Assembly: GCF_014137855.1 (NCBI RefSeq)
Contig: NZ_JACGWT010000006.1
Coordinates: 310,001 to 374,000, forward strand
DNA length: 64,000 bases
Direction of reading: 5' to 3'
Source: Microlunatus kandeliicorticis
Lineage (GTDB): Bacteria; Actinomycetota; Actinomycetes; Propionibacteriales; Propionibacteriaceae
The notes beneath the pieces are model-generated. The model saw only the letters and a program-made list of their open reading frames with translations. It had not been told where the DNA came from and ran no database searches. Positions 34,422 through 42,592 of this stretch are shown here, in pieces. A program made the position numbers and the translations under genes. The stretch's first letter is position 1. Each line of letters begins with the position of its first letter.

Positions 34422-34778
34422 ATGACCACCACCCCACGCGAGCTGGCCACCGACTACTTCGAAGGCTGGCGGACCGGCGACTTCGACCGGGTCGCCCGCA
34501 CCCTGGCCGAAAAGGTGACCTTCCGCGGTCCGCTGGGGAGCGCCGACGGTCGCGAGGAGTGCCTCCGCGGGCTGCGCGGCATGGCCGCGATGATCACCGG
34601 GATCGACGTCCAGACCATGATCACCGCCGGGGACGGCGACCAAGGCGAGGTGATCACCTGGTACGACCTGCGGACCAGCGGCGCCGACCCGCTTCCGACC
34701 GCCAACTGGAGCCGGGTGCGCGACGGACGGATCGTGACGATCCGGGCTGCCTTCGACCCGCGGCCACTGCTCGGCTGA
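34422..34778 (+). CDS. SnoaL-like (NTF2-fold) small protein
   Basis: A 118-residue cone-shaped NTF2/SnoaL-fold protein (YFEGWRTGDFDRVARTLAE at the N-terminus, AFDPRPLL at the end). Such proteins are polyketide cyclases, isomerases or small-ligand binders. There is no catalytic signature to pick one. AGGAGA at 34411 precedes ATG 34422. It follows the AhpD-like gene and may be in its transcript. Confidence 0.82.
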   Translation: MTTTPRELATDYFEGWRTGDFDRVARTLAEKVTFRGPLGSADGREECLRGLRGMAAMITGIDVQTMITAGDGDQGEVITWYDLRTSGADPLPTANWSRVRDGRIVTIRAAFDPRPLLG

Positions 34779-34890
34779 CGTCGATCCACCCGGACACGGA
34801 TCGCCTCCGGCACCTCCCCACGGCGAGGCTCAGCGGACGCTAGGGTTCCTTCACCGGTCGCACCGCAGCGGCCCGACCGAAGGGCGCGTC

Positions 34891-35118
34891 ATGGGTATCG
34901 GAGTGGGCATCTTCCTGCTGGTCGTGGGCGCGATCCTCGCGTTCGCGGTGGAGTTCAAGGTGAGCGGGATCGACCTGCAGACCGTCGGCTACATCTGCAT
35001 GGTGATCGGCGTGATCGCGCTGGTGCTGTCGCTGGTGCTGCAGCTGCGGCGTCGCAAGACCGTGCACACCTCCGTGGTGGAGCGGCACGACGACCGGACT
35101 CCCCCGCCCGTCGTCTGA
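34891..35118 (+). CDS. DUF6458-like two-helix membrane protein
   Basis: A 75-residue protein with two membrane helices (GIGVGIFLLVVGAILAFAV and VGYICMVIGVIALVLSLVL) separated by a short loop (KVSGIDLQ). It ends in a basic, then acidic tail. This arrangement is widespread in actinobacteria as DUF6458. The function is unknown. A TAGGGT -10 box lies at 34841-34846. Confidence 0.82.
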   Translation: MGIGVGIFLLVVGAILAFAVEFKVSGIDLQTVGYICMVIGVIALVLSLVLQLRRRKTVHTSVVERHDDRTPPPVV

Positions 35119-35169
35119 CCACGAACGACCGAGCACGACGAGAGTCGTCGATCGAACGGGGGTGCGATC

Positions 35170-36093
35170 GTGTCCGTGCTGAGCTCACGCCGGCGGGTGT
35201 CCGCGCTGGCCTGGCTGGTCGCCGTGGTGACGGTGGCCGGCTGCGGGTTGACCGGTCCGACGGCCGGCGGCGGTGCCGACCCGACCACGTCGGCGGCCGC
35301 TCCGCCGAGCAGCGGGCCGAACTCGACGTCGAGCGCGTCGTCGAGCGGGACGCCCAGCGAGTCGTCCAGTGCCGCGTCGTCGAGTGCCACGTCGCCCAGC
35401 GCGTCGGCGTCCTCGAGCGAGACGCCAGGGATCGGGGCCACCGTCCTGCCCGCACCGCCGAAGGCCAACACCGGCGTGCTCGCGGTCAAGGCGGCGGTGC
35501 TCACCGGTCGCGAGCGGAACCTGCGCTGGACCATCCGGGTGCCGCAGTTCTCGGGCACGCCCCGGGCGCAGACGGTCAACCAGCGGATCCGCGCCTCGGC
35601 CGGGGACGCGATCACCGCGGCCCGGCGGACCGCCCGCGAGAGTCCGAACGACCGGGTCACGCTCGACGGTCGCTACACCCTGAGCACCAACGACGGCCGG
35701 ACGGCGCAGGCCGCGTTGACCTTCGACACCTACACGGCGGGCGCGGCGCACGGCAACGGATTTGTCGGCACCACGGCGATCGACGTCACCACCGGGAAGC
35801 CGATCCTGCTCACGGACGTCTTCCGCAGCGAGTCGGCCGCGCTCCGGGTGATCGCGCCCAAGATCAAGGCGATCGCGGAGAGCGAGGGCGAACCGGTCTC
35901 CGACCCCTCGGGGCTGCGTCCGGTGCACGCGAACTTCGCCAACTGGCAGAGCACCGGGGCGGGCATCACCTTCTACTTCCAGGACTACCAGCTCGGCGGC
36001 CACGGCCTGCGGATGTACACCGTCGGCTGGAACGACCTCAGCGGTCTGATCACCGACTACGCCCGCCGGACGCTGGCCCCACCGCGCCGCTGA
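35170..36093 (+). CDS. Secreted lipoprotein with DUF3298 (RsiV/PdaC-like) domain
   Basis: A 307-residue protein with a signal peptide ending in the lipobox VAGC (Cys about residue 23). A Ser/Thr/Ala-rich linker of about 75 residues follows, then a DUF4163/DUF3298-like region (TIRVPQFSG, TYTAGAAHGNGF, LTDVF, FYFQDYQLG). In RsiV the related domain binds lysozyme; here it is not fused to an anti-sigma factor. A cell-envelope binding role is plausible. GTG 35170 is the only sensible start. It ends 10 bp before a CTTCGACA repeat cluster. Confidence 0.85.
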   Translation: MSVLSSRRRVSALAWLVAVVTVAGCGLTGPTAGGGADPTTSAAAPPSSGPNSTSSASSSGTPSESSSAASSSATSPSASASSSETPGIGATVLPAPPKANTGVLAVKAAVLTGRERNLRWTIRVPQFSGTPRAQTVNQRIRASAGDAITAARRTARESPNDRVTLDGRYTLSTNDGRTAQAALTFDTYTAGAAHGNGFVGTTAIDVTTGKPILLTDVFRSESAALRVIAPKIKAIAESEGEPVSDPSGLRPVHANFANWQSTGAGITFYFQDYQLGGHGLRMYTVGWNDLSGLITDYARRTLAPPRR

Positions 36094-36102
36094 CCAGCCG
36101 CG

Positions 36103-36208
36103 CGCTGAGCCTGTCGAAGCGCGCACTCGCACGCTGAGCCTGTCGAAGCGCGCACTCGCACGCTGAGCCTGTCGAAGCGCGCCCCGCACGCTGAGCCTGT
36201 CGAAGCGC
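36103..36208. repeat. Four tandem 27-bp units with CTGAGCCTGTCGAAG core
   Basis: The spacer GCGCACTCGCAC alternates with GCTGAGCCTGTCGAA; the last unit has a shortened spacer. The tract follows the lipoprotein stop and precedes the GIY-YIG gene. Confidence 0.9.
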
Positions 36209-36271
36209 CGGTTTTCCACAGATGCGAAAGCACCAGGCCGTGGTGCCGGTAGGACGGGTGACGATGCCGGT

Positions 36272-36595
36272 GTGCCGTACACCTACCTCCTCGAGTGCTC
36301 CGACGGTTCGTACTACGTCGGCAGCACCCGCAACCTCGACCAGCGCTTGGCTCAACACGCCGCCGGTGTCGTGGACGGTCACACCGCCGCACATCGACCC
36401 GTGACCCTCGTGTGGTGGCAGGAGTTCGACCGCGTCGACGAAGCGCACGCGATGGAACGTCGAATCCACGGCTGGCGTCGGGCGAAGAAGCAGGCGCTGA
36501 TCGAGGGGCGACTCGCTGACCTCCCTCGTCTGTCGCAGACGAGCGCCACCTCTCAGCGCTTCGACAAGCTCAGCGCACGTAACCCCGCAGGCTGA
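36272..36595 (+). CDS. GIY-YIG nuclease-like protein (UPF0213/YhbQ type) whose C-terminus is repeat-derived
   Basis: A 107-residue single-domain GIY-YIG protein starting at GTG. TYLLECSDGSYYVGST forms the GIY-YIG strands and NLDQRLAQH the conserved Arg helix. A late Glu in MERRIHGWRRAKK is the metal-binding position. Such small proteins are proposed nucleases of uncertain role. The last 12 residues (FDKLSARNPAG) and the stop codon come from the CTTCGACAAGCTCAG repeat at 36556, so the repeat has become coding sequence. The natural terminus was probably just before it. Confidence 0.85.
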   Translation: MPYTYLLECSDGSYYVGSTRNLDQRLAQHAAGVVDGHTAAHRPVTLVWWQEFDRVDEAHAMERRIHGWRRAKKQALIEGRLADLPRLSQTSATSQRFDKLSARNPAG

Positions 36596-37002
36596 GCCTG
36601 TCGAAGCCCACCGGCCGACTCTTCTCCACGTCTCGCTTCGACCAGCTCAGCGCACGCTCGGCCCTTTCCGCGGGCTGAGCCTGTCGAAGCCCACCGGCCC
36701 GAACCCTCCGCGCGTCGCGCTTCGACAAGCTCAGCGCACGAAGCCGCGCTTCGACGAGCTCAGCGCACGTCACCCGCTTCGACAGGCTCAGCGCACGGAA
36801 CCGCGCATCGACGAGCTCAGCGCACGGAGCCGCGCATCGACAGGCTCAGCGCACGGAACCGCGCATCGACAGGCTCAGCGCACGGAACCGCGCATCGACA
36901 GGCTCAGCGCACGGAACCGCGCATCGACAGGCTCAGCGCACGGAGCCGCGCTTCGACAGGCTCAGCGCACGTCATCCGCTTCGACAAGCTCAGCGCACGT
37001 GA
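36556..37002. repeat. Large CTTCGACA repeat tract: inverted pairs followed by a 29-bp minisatellite
   Basis: Two inverted pairs (about 36556-36608 and 36634-36691) are followed from about 36719 by about ten head-to-tail units. From 36802 to 36975 the period is exactly 29 bp (CGCGCATCGACAGGCTCAG plus CGCACGGAAC). It fills the 416-bp gap between the GIY-YIG gene and ppk2, apart from 36692-36718, where nothing else is seen. Confidence 0.93.
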
Positions 37003-37011
37003 CTCCGCGGG

Positions 37012-37932
37012 TCAGGCTTCGGAGCCGTTCTCGCCCTTCTCGTAGAGCTGGGTGGCGGGGCCGACGATCAGCGGGTCGGGGGTGCCGACGATGTCGTCGT
37101 CGCGGCCGGTGTAGTCGTACTTGCTGAGCACGAAGCGCATCGCCTCGAGCCGGGCGCGCTTCTTGTCGTTGCTCTTCACCACGGTCCAGGGCGCCGCCTT
37201 GGTGTCGGTGGCGGCGAACATCTCCTCCTTGGCCGCGGTGTAGTCGTCCCACTTGTCCAGCGAGGCGAGGTCCATCGGGGAGAGCTTCCACTGCCGGACC
37301 GGGTCGATCTGGCGGATCAGGAAGCGGGTGCTCTGTTCCCCGCGGGAGACCGAGAACCAGAACTTGGTCAGGTCGAAGCCGTCGCGGGTCAGCAGCTTCT
37401 CGAACATCGGCGCCTGCCGGAGGAAGCGCTCGTGCTGCTCGTCGGTGCAGAACCCCATCACCCGCTCGACACCGGCGCGGTTGTACCAGGACCGGTCGAA
37501 GAGGGTCATCTCGCCGCGCGCCGGCAGGTGGGCGACGTAGCGCTGGAAGTACCACTGCCGGGCCTCGAGGTCGGTGGGCTTCTCCAGCGCCACCACGTGC
37601 GCGTGCCGCGGGTTGAGGTGCTCCATGAACCGCTTGATCGCCCCGCCCTTGCCCGCGGCGTCGCGCCCCTCGAACAGCAGCACGTGCCGGCGTCCGGTCG
37701 CCTTGATCCAGTTCTGCAGCTTGAGCAGCTCGATCTGCAGCAACCGCTTGGCGTACTCGTACTCCTTGGCGCTCATCCGCTCGTCGTACGGGTAGTCCTC
37801 GCGCCAGGTGTCGACGACGTCGCCGCCGACCGCCCGGAGCACCGGGTCGTCGTCGTCGAGCTCCTCGACCACGAAGTTCTCGGCGCCGTACCGCTCCCGC
37901 AGCTCGCGCAGCTGGCTCTCCAGATCGGCCAT
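37012..37932 (-). CDS. ppk2: Polyphosphate kinase 2, class I
   Basis: A 306-residue PPK2, which transfers phosphate between polyphosphate and nucleoside diphosphates. Walker A GRDAAGKGG is at 89-97, Walker B DRSWYNR at 146-152, and the lid and FWFSVSRGEQ segments follow. The length fits class I (ADP/GDP phosphorylation). I chose ATG 37932 (MADLESQ); the upstream 40 residues of open frame are Arg-rich and unlike the family. Its 3' end abuts the 29-bp minisatellite. Confidence 0.95.
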   Translation of the reverse strand: MADLESQLRELRERYGAENFVVEELDDDDPVLRAVGGDVVDTWREDYPYDERMSAKEYEYAKRLLQIELLKLQNWIKATGRRHVLLFEGRDAAGKGGAIKRFMEHLNPRHAHVVALEKPTDLEARQWYFQRYVAHLPARGEMTLFDRSWYNRAGVERVMGFCTDEQHERFLRQAPMFEKLLTRDGFDLTKFWFSVSRGEQSTRFLIRQIDPVRQWKLSPMDLASLDKWDDYTAAKEEMFAATDTKAAPWTVVKSNDKKRARLEAMRFVLSKYDYTGRDDDIVGTPDPLIVGPATQLYEKGENGSEA

Positions 37933-38069
37933 GTCCCCTCCCCCTCTCCGGCGGCGCGTCCCACCGCGGACCCGGGCCGATTGCCGGGTGCGCCGCGGAC
38001 TGCGAGGGTGGCACCGCCGGACGAACAGCAGGTTACGTTCGCCGCTCGTCACCAGCTCCGGGAGGACCG

Positions 38070-39122
38070 ATGACCACCGCCGACACCAGCCGCGCCGCCC
38101 ACCTGGTCGGGAGCCTGCCGGGCGCCACCGCGGCCGAGGCGATGGCCACCGCGCTCGACGTCCTCGGTCCGCACCTGCGCTCGATCCCCGACGGCGAGAC
38201 CGGCGAGCGCCGCAACTGGGTCATCTCGATCGTCGAGTCGCTCCGCGACCACCCGGACCTCGAGCTGGTCCGGCAGGGCCACTGGACCGACTACGACGAC
38301 CTGCCCCGGCTCCGGGTCCGCCCCGGCCACCGGCTCTACGGCGCCAACCTCGACTTCGGCCACGTGGCGGCGGTCCGCGACAGCTACCCGGCGCTGGAGG
38401 AGCTCCGCACGCAGCACGGCCGGCCCGACCTGGCCTTCCAGTCGGGCGTCCCCGGCGACTTCGACCTGGCCATGTTCACCCTCGGTCCGGTCGGCGCGCT
38501 GACCAACCGGCGTCCGTTCACCGAGGCCACGCTGACCGAGATCCGCGGGGTCGCGGCCGCCACCCGGCCCGACACCGTCTTCCAGATCGAGGTGCCGGTC
38601 GAGCTGGTGCTGCTGACCAAGCTGCCGCCGCGGGCCCGGCCGGCCGCCGCCGCCCGGTTCGGCGCGGTGATCGCCGGGCTCGCGCAGGCCAGCCCGGCCG
38701 GCACCCGCTTCGGGTTGCACCTGTGTCTGGGCGACATGAACAACCGGCCGTTCGGGACCATGGGCGACGTCTCGCCGCTGGTGCTGCTGAGCAACGCGGT
38801 GACCCGACGCTGGCCCGACGGCCGTCCGCTGGAGTACGTCCACGCACCGTTCGCGGCCGCCGACCAACCGGCGCCGGTCGGAGCCGGTCACGAGGCCTAC
38901 TACGCCCCGCTCCGCGACCTCCGGCTCCCGTCGGGCACCCGGTTCGTCGCCGGCTTCGCCCACGAGTCCCAGGACCTCGCCGACCAGCTGCGGATCCGGA
39001 CGCTGGTCGACGAACTGGTCGGACGCCCGGTCGACGTGGCCGCCGCCTGCGGACTGGGCCGGCGGAGCGTCGAGGACGGACGCCGGGTGCTCGAGCGGAC
39101 CGCCGAGCTGGTCACCGCCTGA
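38070..39122 (+). CDS. MetE/UROD-like TIM-barrel protein with a predicted zinc site
   Basis: A 350-residue protein resembling the catalytic barrel of cobalamin-independent methionine synthase, but without its N-terminal domain. The MetE-type zinc ligands are visible as His217-L-Cys219 (GLHLCLGD) and Cys327 (AAACGLGRR). The N-terminal HLVGSLPG and IPDGETGER segments are characteristic of a poorly described subfamily. A methyl or thiol transfer on an unknown substrate is an inference. GGGAGGA precedes ATG 38070, and a TACGTT box lies at 38034-38039. It is divergent from ppk2. Confidence 0.75.
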   Translation: MTTADTSRAAHLVGSLPGATAAEAMATALDVLGPHLRSIPDGETGERRNWVISIVESLRDHPDLELVRQGHWTDYDDLPRLRVRPGHRLYGANLDFGHVAAVRDSYPALEELRTQHGRPDLAFQSGVPGDFDLAMFTLGPVGALTNRRPFTEATLTEIRGVAAATRPDTVFQIEVPVELVLLTKLPPRARPAAAARFGAVIAGLAQASPAGTRFGLHLCLGDMNNRPFGTMGDVSPLVLLSNAVTRRWPDGRPLEYVHAPFAAADQPAPVGAGHEAYYAPLRDLRLPSGTRFVAGFAHESQDLADQLRIRTLVDELVGRPVDVAAACGLGRRSVEDGRRVLERTAELVTA

Positions 39123-39172
39123 GATCCGGCCGCGCCCGCCGCCGGTCCCGCCAGGCGATTTGATAGCTTGAC

Positions 39173-39188
39173 GCTGAATCGATACAGC
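39173..39188. promoter_or_regulatory. CG-centred 16-bp palindrome upstream of the MFS gene (LacI-type operator candidate)
   Basis: GCTGAATCGATACAGC is a palindrome with one mismatched pair and a central CG, resembling sites of LacI-family regulators. It lies 22 bp before the chosen MFS start. No LacI gene is in the window. Confidence 0.45.
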
Positions 39189-39209
39189 GAGCCCCGGCAG
39201 CAAGGCGAC

Positions 39210-40640
39210 GTGAGCACTCCCAGCAGCAGGCCCGGCAGGGCCGACCGGTCCAGCACGACCGACGACCGTCCGTACGACCCCGCAGCGGAGTCGACCGTGG
39301 AGTCGGCCGTCGAGTCGGCCGTCGAGCTCGGCTCCGATCCGGCGGGCGCGACCGGCGCCGCCGACCCCGGTCCGGCGGTCACCCGGCCGTCCGCGCTGCG
39401 GATCGTCCTCAAGACGCCGTTCTACCGGTCGGCGGTGATCGCGCTGATCATCTCGGGCATCGCGGTCTCCTCCACCACGCCACAGCTCACACTCTTCCTG
39501 GTCAACGACCTGCACGCCTCGGTGCCGGTGGCCGGGCTCTACTACCTGGTCAACCTGGTCGCCCCGGTCGCCGGGTTCGCGCTCGGCAGCCTGTCCGACC
39601 GGTCGCGCGACCGGTTGCTGCTCTACCGCGTCTGCGCGGTGGTCGGCACGGTCGGCTGGCTCGCGATGGCCGCCGCGACGCGGATCTGGATGCCGTTCGT
39701 GATCGGCGCGCTGGCCCTCAGCGTGGCCGGTGGCGCGATGGGCCAGATGTTCGCCGCGGTCCGCGACGAGCTCAGTCGGCACCCGACCGGGGTCGACAAC
39801 CAGGTGATCGCCACGGTCCGGATGGCCTTCTCCGGGGGCTGGATCGTCGGCCCGGTACTCGGCAGCTGGTTCGGTGCCGCCTTCGGACTGCGCTCCCTGC
39901 TGGTCGCCACCGCGGTGTTCAGCCTGCTGCAGATCGTCGCCCTCGGGCGCCGGGTGGTCCCGCGGTACGTCCCGGTCGGCACCACGGTCGCCGACGGGTC
40001 GCTGACCGCGGTGGCGCCGCCGGACCGGAGCTGGCGGGCCCGTCGACCGCTGTTGATCTTCGCCGGGTGCTGCGTGCTGGTGATGTGCGGCGACACCATG
40101 AAGTACGCGTTCCTCCCGATCTACATGGCCGACCAGCTGCACGTCTCCGACACCGTCCGCGGCAGCGTGATCGCCATCCAGCCGTTCCTCGAGCTGATCC
40201 TGATGGGACCGTTCGCCCGGCTGGCCCAACGGCTGAGCGCGGCGCGGATGGTGACCCTCGGGGCGTTGTTCGGGGTGGGCGCGCACCTGGCCTACGCGAC
40301 CAGCACCGGTGTCGCAGGCCTCTACCTCGGCCAGACGCTGATGTCGTGCCTGTGGGCGGCGATCGCCGGGCTCGGGGTGACCGTGGCCCAGCAGCTCTAC
40401 CCGCAGGGCATCGGGCTGGCCTCGTCGGTGTTCATGAGCTCGATCGCCCTGGCCGGCGGGCTCGGCGGCGCGATCGGCGGGCTCGGCACGGCCTGGCTGG
40501 GCCTGCCGCACGTCTTCTTCCTACCCGCGGCGCTGTCCAGCGTCGGCGTGGTCGGGCTGTTCGTGACCACCCGGCGCTACCGACCCGACGACGCCGCCTT
40601 CGCCCGCGCGTCCGGGGCGGCGGCTTCCTCGCGCAGGTAG
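39210..40640 (+). CDS. MFS transporter, sugar efflux (SET-like) type
   Basis: A 476-residue MFS protein. A disordered acidic N-terminal stretch of about 55 residues has repeats (ESTVESAVESAVE). Twelve membrane helices follow, with LSDRSRDRLLLYR in the first signature loop and GDTMKYAFLPIYMADQL in the second half, as in sugar efflux transporters. I prefer GTG 39210; the frame extends to a TTG at 39168, but that would include the operator-like palindrome. Its last 64 bp overlap the 3' end of the ferredoxin gene on the other strand. Confidence 0.83.
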   Translation: MSTPSSRPGRADRSSTTDDRPYDPAAESTVESAVESAVELGSDPAGATGAADPGPAVTRPSALRIVLKTPFYRSAVIALIISGIAVSSTTPQLTLFLVNDLHASVPVAGLYYLVNLVAPVAGFALGSLSDRSRDRLLLYRVCAVVGTVGWLAMAAATRIWMPFVIGALALSVAGGAMGQMFAAVRDELSRHPTGVDNQVIATVRMAFSGGWIVGPVLGSWFGAAFGLRSLLVATAVFSLLQIVALGRRVVPRYVPVGTTVADGSLTAVAPPDRSWRARRPLLIFAGCCVLVMCGDTMKYAFLPIYMADQLHVSDTVRGSVIAIQPFLELILMGPFARLAQRLSAARMVTLGALFGVGAHLAYATSTGVAGLYLGQTLMSCLWAAIAGLGVTVAQQLYPQGIGLASSVFMSSIALAGGLGGAIGGLGTAWLGLPHVFFLPAALSSVGVVGLFVTTRRYRPDDAAFARASGAAASSRR

Positions 40641-40843
40641 AGCGCGCGGACCGGGCAGATCCGGACCGCCTCGAGCGCGGTGCCGCGGTCGAGCGGCCGC
40701 GGGTCGACGACCGGGTAGCCCCACTCGTCGAGCCCGATCCGCTCGGGGAGCAGCGCGGCGCACAGGCCGCGGCCGTCGCAGGCGATCCGGTCGACCGCGA
40801 CGGTGGCGTCGGCCGACGTGCGGGCGACGGTGATCCTGGGCAT
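40577..40843 (-). CDS. Single-cluster ferredoxin, 3Fe-4S type
   Basis: An 88-residue ferredoxin with three cluster cysteines: Cys22 and Cys28 in CDGRGLC and Cys63 in RICPVRAL. C-x5-C with no cysteine between them is the 3Fe-4S pattern. Partners of this type usually serve P450s or oxidoreductases. A disordered tail of about 15 residues overlaps the converging MFS gene by 64 bp. It is the last gene of the redox operon, one base after the NuoF-like gene, so it probably carries electrons for that flavoprotein. Confidence 0.9.
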   Translation of the reverse strand: MPRITVARTSADATVAVDRIACDGRGLCAALLPERIGLDEWGYPVVDPRPLDRGTALEAVRICPVRALYLREEAAAPDARAKAASSGR

Positions 40844-40844
40844 C

Positions 40845-41981
40845 TCAGACTCCTCGGGTGGCGGGACAGGCCGGACGGCCGGCGCTGCGTCCACCGCCCT
40901 GAGCATGGGTCGGCAGGTGGTCGGCGAAGACCCGGAGCGCGCTGGCGGCGTTCCTCGCCGCCCCGTCGGGGTGGTGACAGCCGCCGCGGCCGGGCAGCAG
41001 CCCGAGTCGACGGCGCAGCCGGTCGAGGACCCCGGGCTCGCCGGCAGTCAGGCGGCGCCAGTCGTCGGCCACCGCGGGCAGTCCGAACAGGCACGGGCCG
41101 CACTGTCCTGCCGAGGCCCGGGCCAGCGCGTCGAGCTGTGCGCCGACCGCGACCAACGGGCAGACCGAAGCGGGCAGCAGGTGGACGATGCCGTTGCCGA
41201 CGCCGGCCCCGAGCGGACGCAGGCCTTCGTCGGACCACGGGACCAGACCGGCCTCGGCCCAGCCCAGCCAGCTGCCGGACCAGCCGCTCGCCAGCACGGC
41301 GCGGACCGGCTCGGTGTAACCCCCGACCGCGGCGACCAGCTCGGCCAGCCCGACGCCGGCGCCCGCCTCGACCACCCGGGGACCACCGGCGACCGCGCCG
41401 GACAGCGAGAAGAACCGCGGGCCCGGCTCGTCCGGCGTTCCGTGCCGACGGAACCAGTCGACGCCGCGGTCGAGCAGCTGCCCGACCCGGTAGACGGTCT
41501 CGGCGTTCTGGACGACCGCCGCCGGGTGCCGGCGGTCACCCACCGCGAGCGGGGCGCGGTGGGTGACCGGCACCGCCGGACCGCCGTCGAGGAACGACAC
41601 GAGCGCCGACGCCTCGCTGGCCACGTAGCCGCCCGGCGCGCCCAGCAGCTCGATCCCGTGACCGTCCAGGTCGAGCCGCTCGGCGGCGCGGTGGGTCGGC
41701 GAGCCCTCGTGGACGGCGAGCAGCACCCGTCGGGCGCCGACGGCCCGGGCCAGCGCGGTCGCGCCCGCCAGCAGCGGGCCGGGATCGTTCTCGACGATCC
41801 AGCGGTCCTTGACCGACCACGGCTCGCCCTCGCAGGCGTTGACGACCAGCCGCGGTCGGCGGCCGACCGCCGCGGTCAGCTTGCGGTGCACCGGGAAGGA
41901 GCCACCACCCCGGCCGGTGAGCCCGGACTCGGCGACCAGGTCGATCACCCGGGTGGACGCGGGCGCAGTCAGGACGCTCAT
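40845..41981 (-). CDS. NuoF-like FMN/NADH flavoprotein with modified iron-sulfur ligands
   Basis: A 378-residue protein resembling the 51-kDa subunit of complex I and related RnfC/HydB flavoproteins. The FMN/NADH loop GRGGGSFP is at 23-30 and NACEGEP at 48-54 (NADEGEP in NuoF). A SLBB-like middle follows, then a C-terminal iron-sulfur segment. The usual CxxCxxC reads AxxCxxC here (SAGQCGPC), plus a distal Cys in GGCHHPDG. The first ligand is thus replaced by Ala. It probably oxidises NAD(P)H and passes electrons to the ferredoxin or the membrane heme protein. ATG 41981 overlaps the preceding stop. Confidence 0.82.
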   Translation of the reverse strand: MSVLTAPASTRVIDLVAESGLTGRGGGSFPVHRKLTAAVGRRPRLVVNACEGEPWSVKDRWIVENDPGPLLAGATALARAVGARRVLLAVHEGSPTHRAAERLDLDGHGIELLGAPGGYVASEASALVSFLDGGPAVPVTHRAPLAVGDRRHPAAVVQNAETVYRVGQLLDRGVDWFRRHGTPDEPGPRFFSLSGAVAGGPRVVEAGAGVGLAELVAAVGGYTEPVRAVLASGWSGSWLGWAEAGLVPWSDEGLRPLGAGVGNGIVHLLPASVCPLVAVGAQLDALARASAGQCGPCLFGLPAVADDWRRLTAGEPGVLDRLRRRLGLLPGRGGCHHPDGAARNAASALRVFADHLPTHAQGGGRSAGRPACPATRGV

Positions 41982-42592
41982 CGGCCCGCTCCGGTCGTGA
42001 CCAGCGAACGCCGGGGCCCGGGCTCGGCCCCGAGCTCGCGGAGGGCGCGGCGGCGCGGATCGCGGAGCGCGGCGACCGTGCGGTACCCGAGCGCGGCACC
42101 GCCGACCAGCAGGCACCCGAGGCTGACCGCGCCGACCCATCCGCCGTCGACGCTGGCCGCCCGCCAGCCGTGCAGCAAGCCGATCGGCCAGAGCGCGTAG
42201 GTGGCCCAGTGGACCGCCCGGAAGAGCCGCGGCGGGATCCACGGCCGCAGCAGCCCGGTGATCATCACCGCGAGCAGCAGATCGAAGGCGACGGTGCCGA
42301 GACCGACCCAGAGGGTGCGGTATCCGGACGTGAACGGCACCAGCGCGCTGATCCAGTCGATCGAGACGTAGGTCTCGACGATCGAGGTGGCGATGTGCAC
42401 CAGCAGGAAACTGAACGCCAGCAGCGAGATCGACCGGTGGGTGCGCAACAGGGTGACCGCCACCTCCGGGCGGCGGGCGCGCCGGACGGCGACCACGCAG
42501 CCGAGCACCACGACGGCGGTGAGCAGCAGGATGCCCACCACCGCGGTGGCCCGGGTGGCGTACCAGAGCAACAGGTTGAGCGTGGTGCTCAC
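41978..42592 (-). CDS. Ferric-reductase-like transmembrane cytochrome b domain protein
   Basis: A 204-residue membrane protein with about six helices and two pairs of likely heme-ligating His: RTHRSISLLAFSFLLVH and RAVHWATYALWPIGLLH. There is no attached FAD/NADPH domain, so electrons must come from another protein, here plausibly the NuoF-like/ferredoxin pair. Its role would be transmembrane electron transfer to the outside. GTG 42592 overlaps the ApbE stop, and its own stop overlaps the NuoF-like start (ATGA). Confidence 0.88.
   Translation of the reverse strand: MSTTLNLLLWYATRATAVVGILLLTAVVVLGCVVAVRRARRPEVAVTLLRTHRSISLLAFSFLLVHIATSIVETYVSIDWISALVPFTSGYRTLWVGLGTVAFDLLLAVMITGLLRPWIPPRLFRAVHWATYALWPIGLLHGWRAASVDGGWVGAVSLGCLLVGGAALGYRTVAALRDPRRRALRELGAEPGPRRSLVTTGAGR

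Noticed and set aside
36719-37002. CRISPR array
   Set aside because: The regular 29-bp repeats have no unique spacers between them and no cas genes are nearby; it is a minisatellite of the CTTCGACA family.
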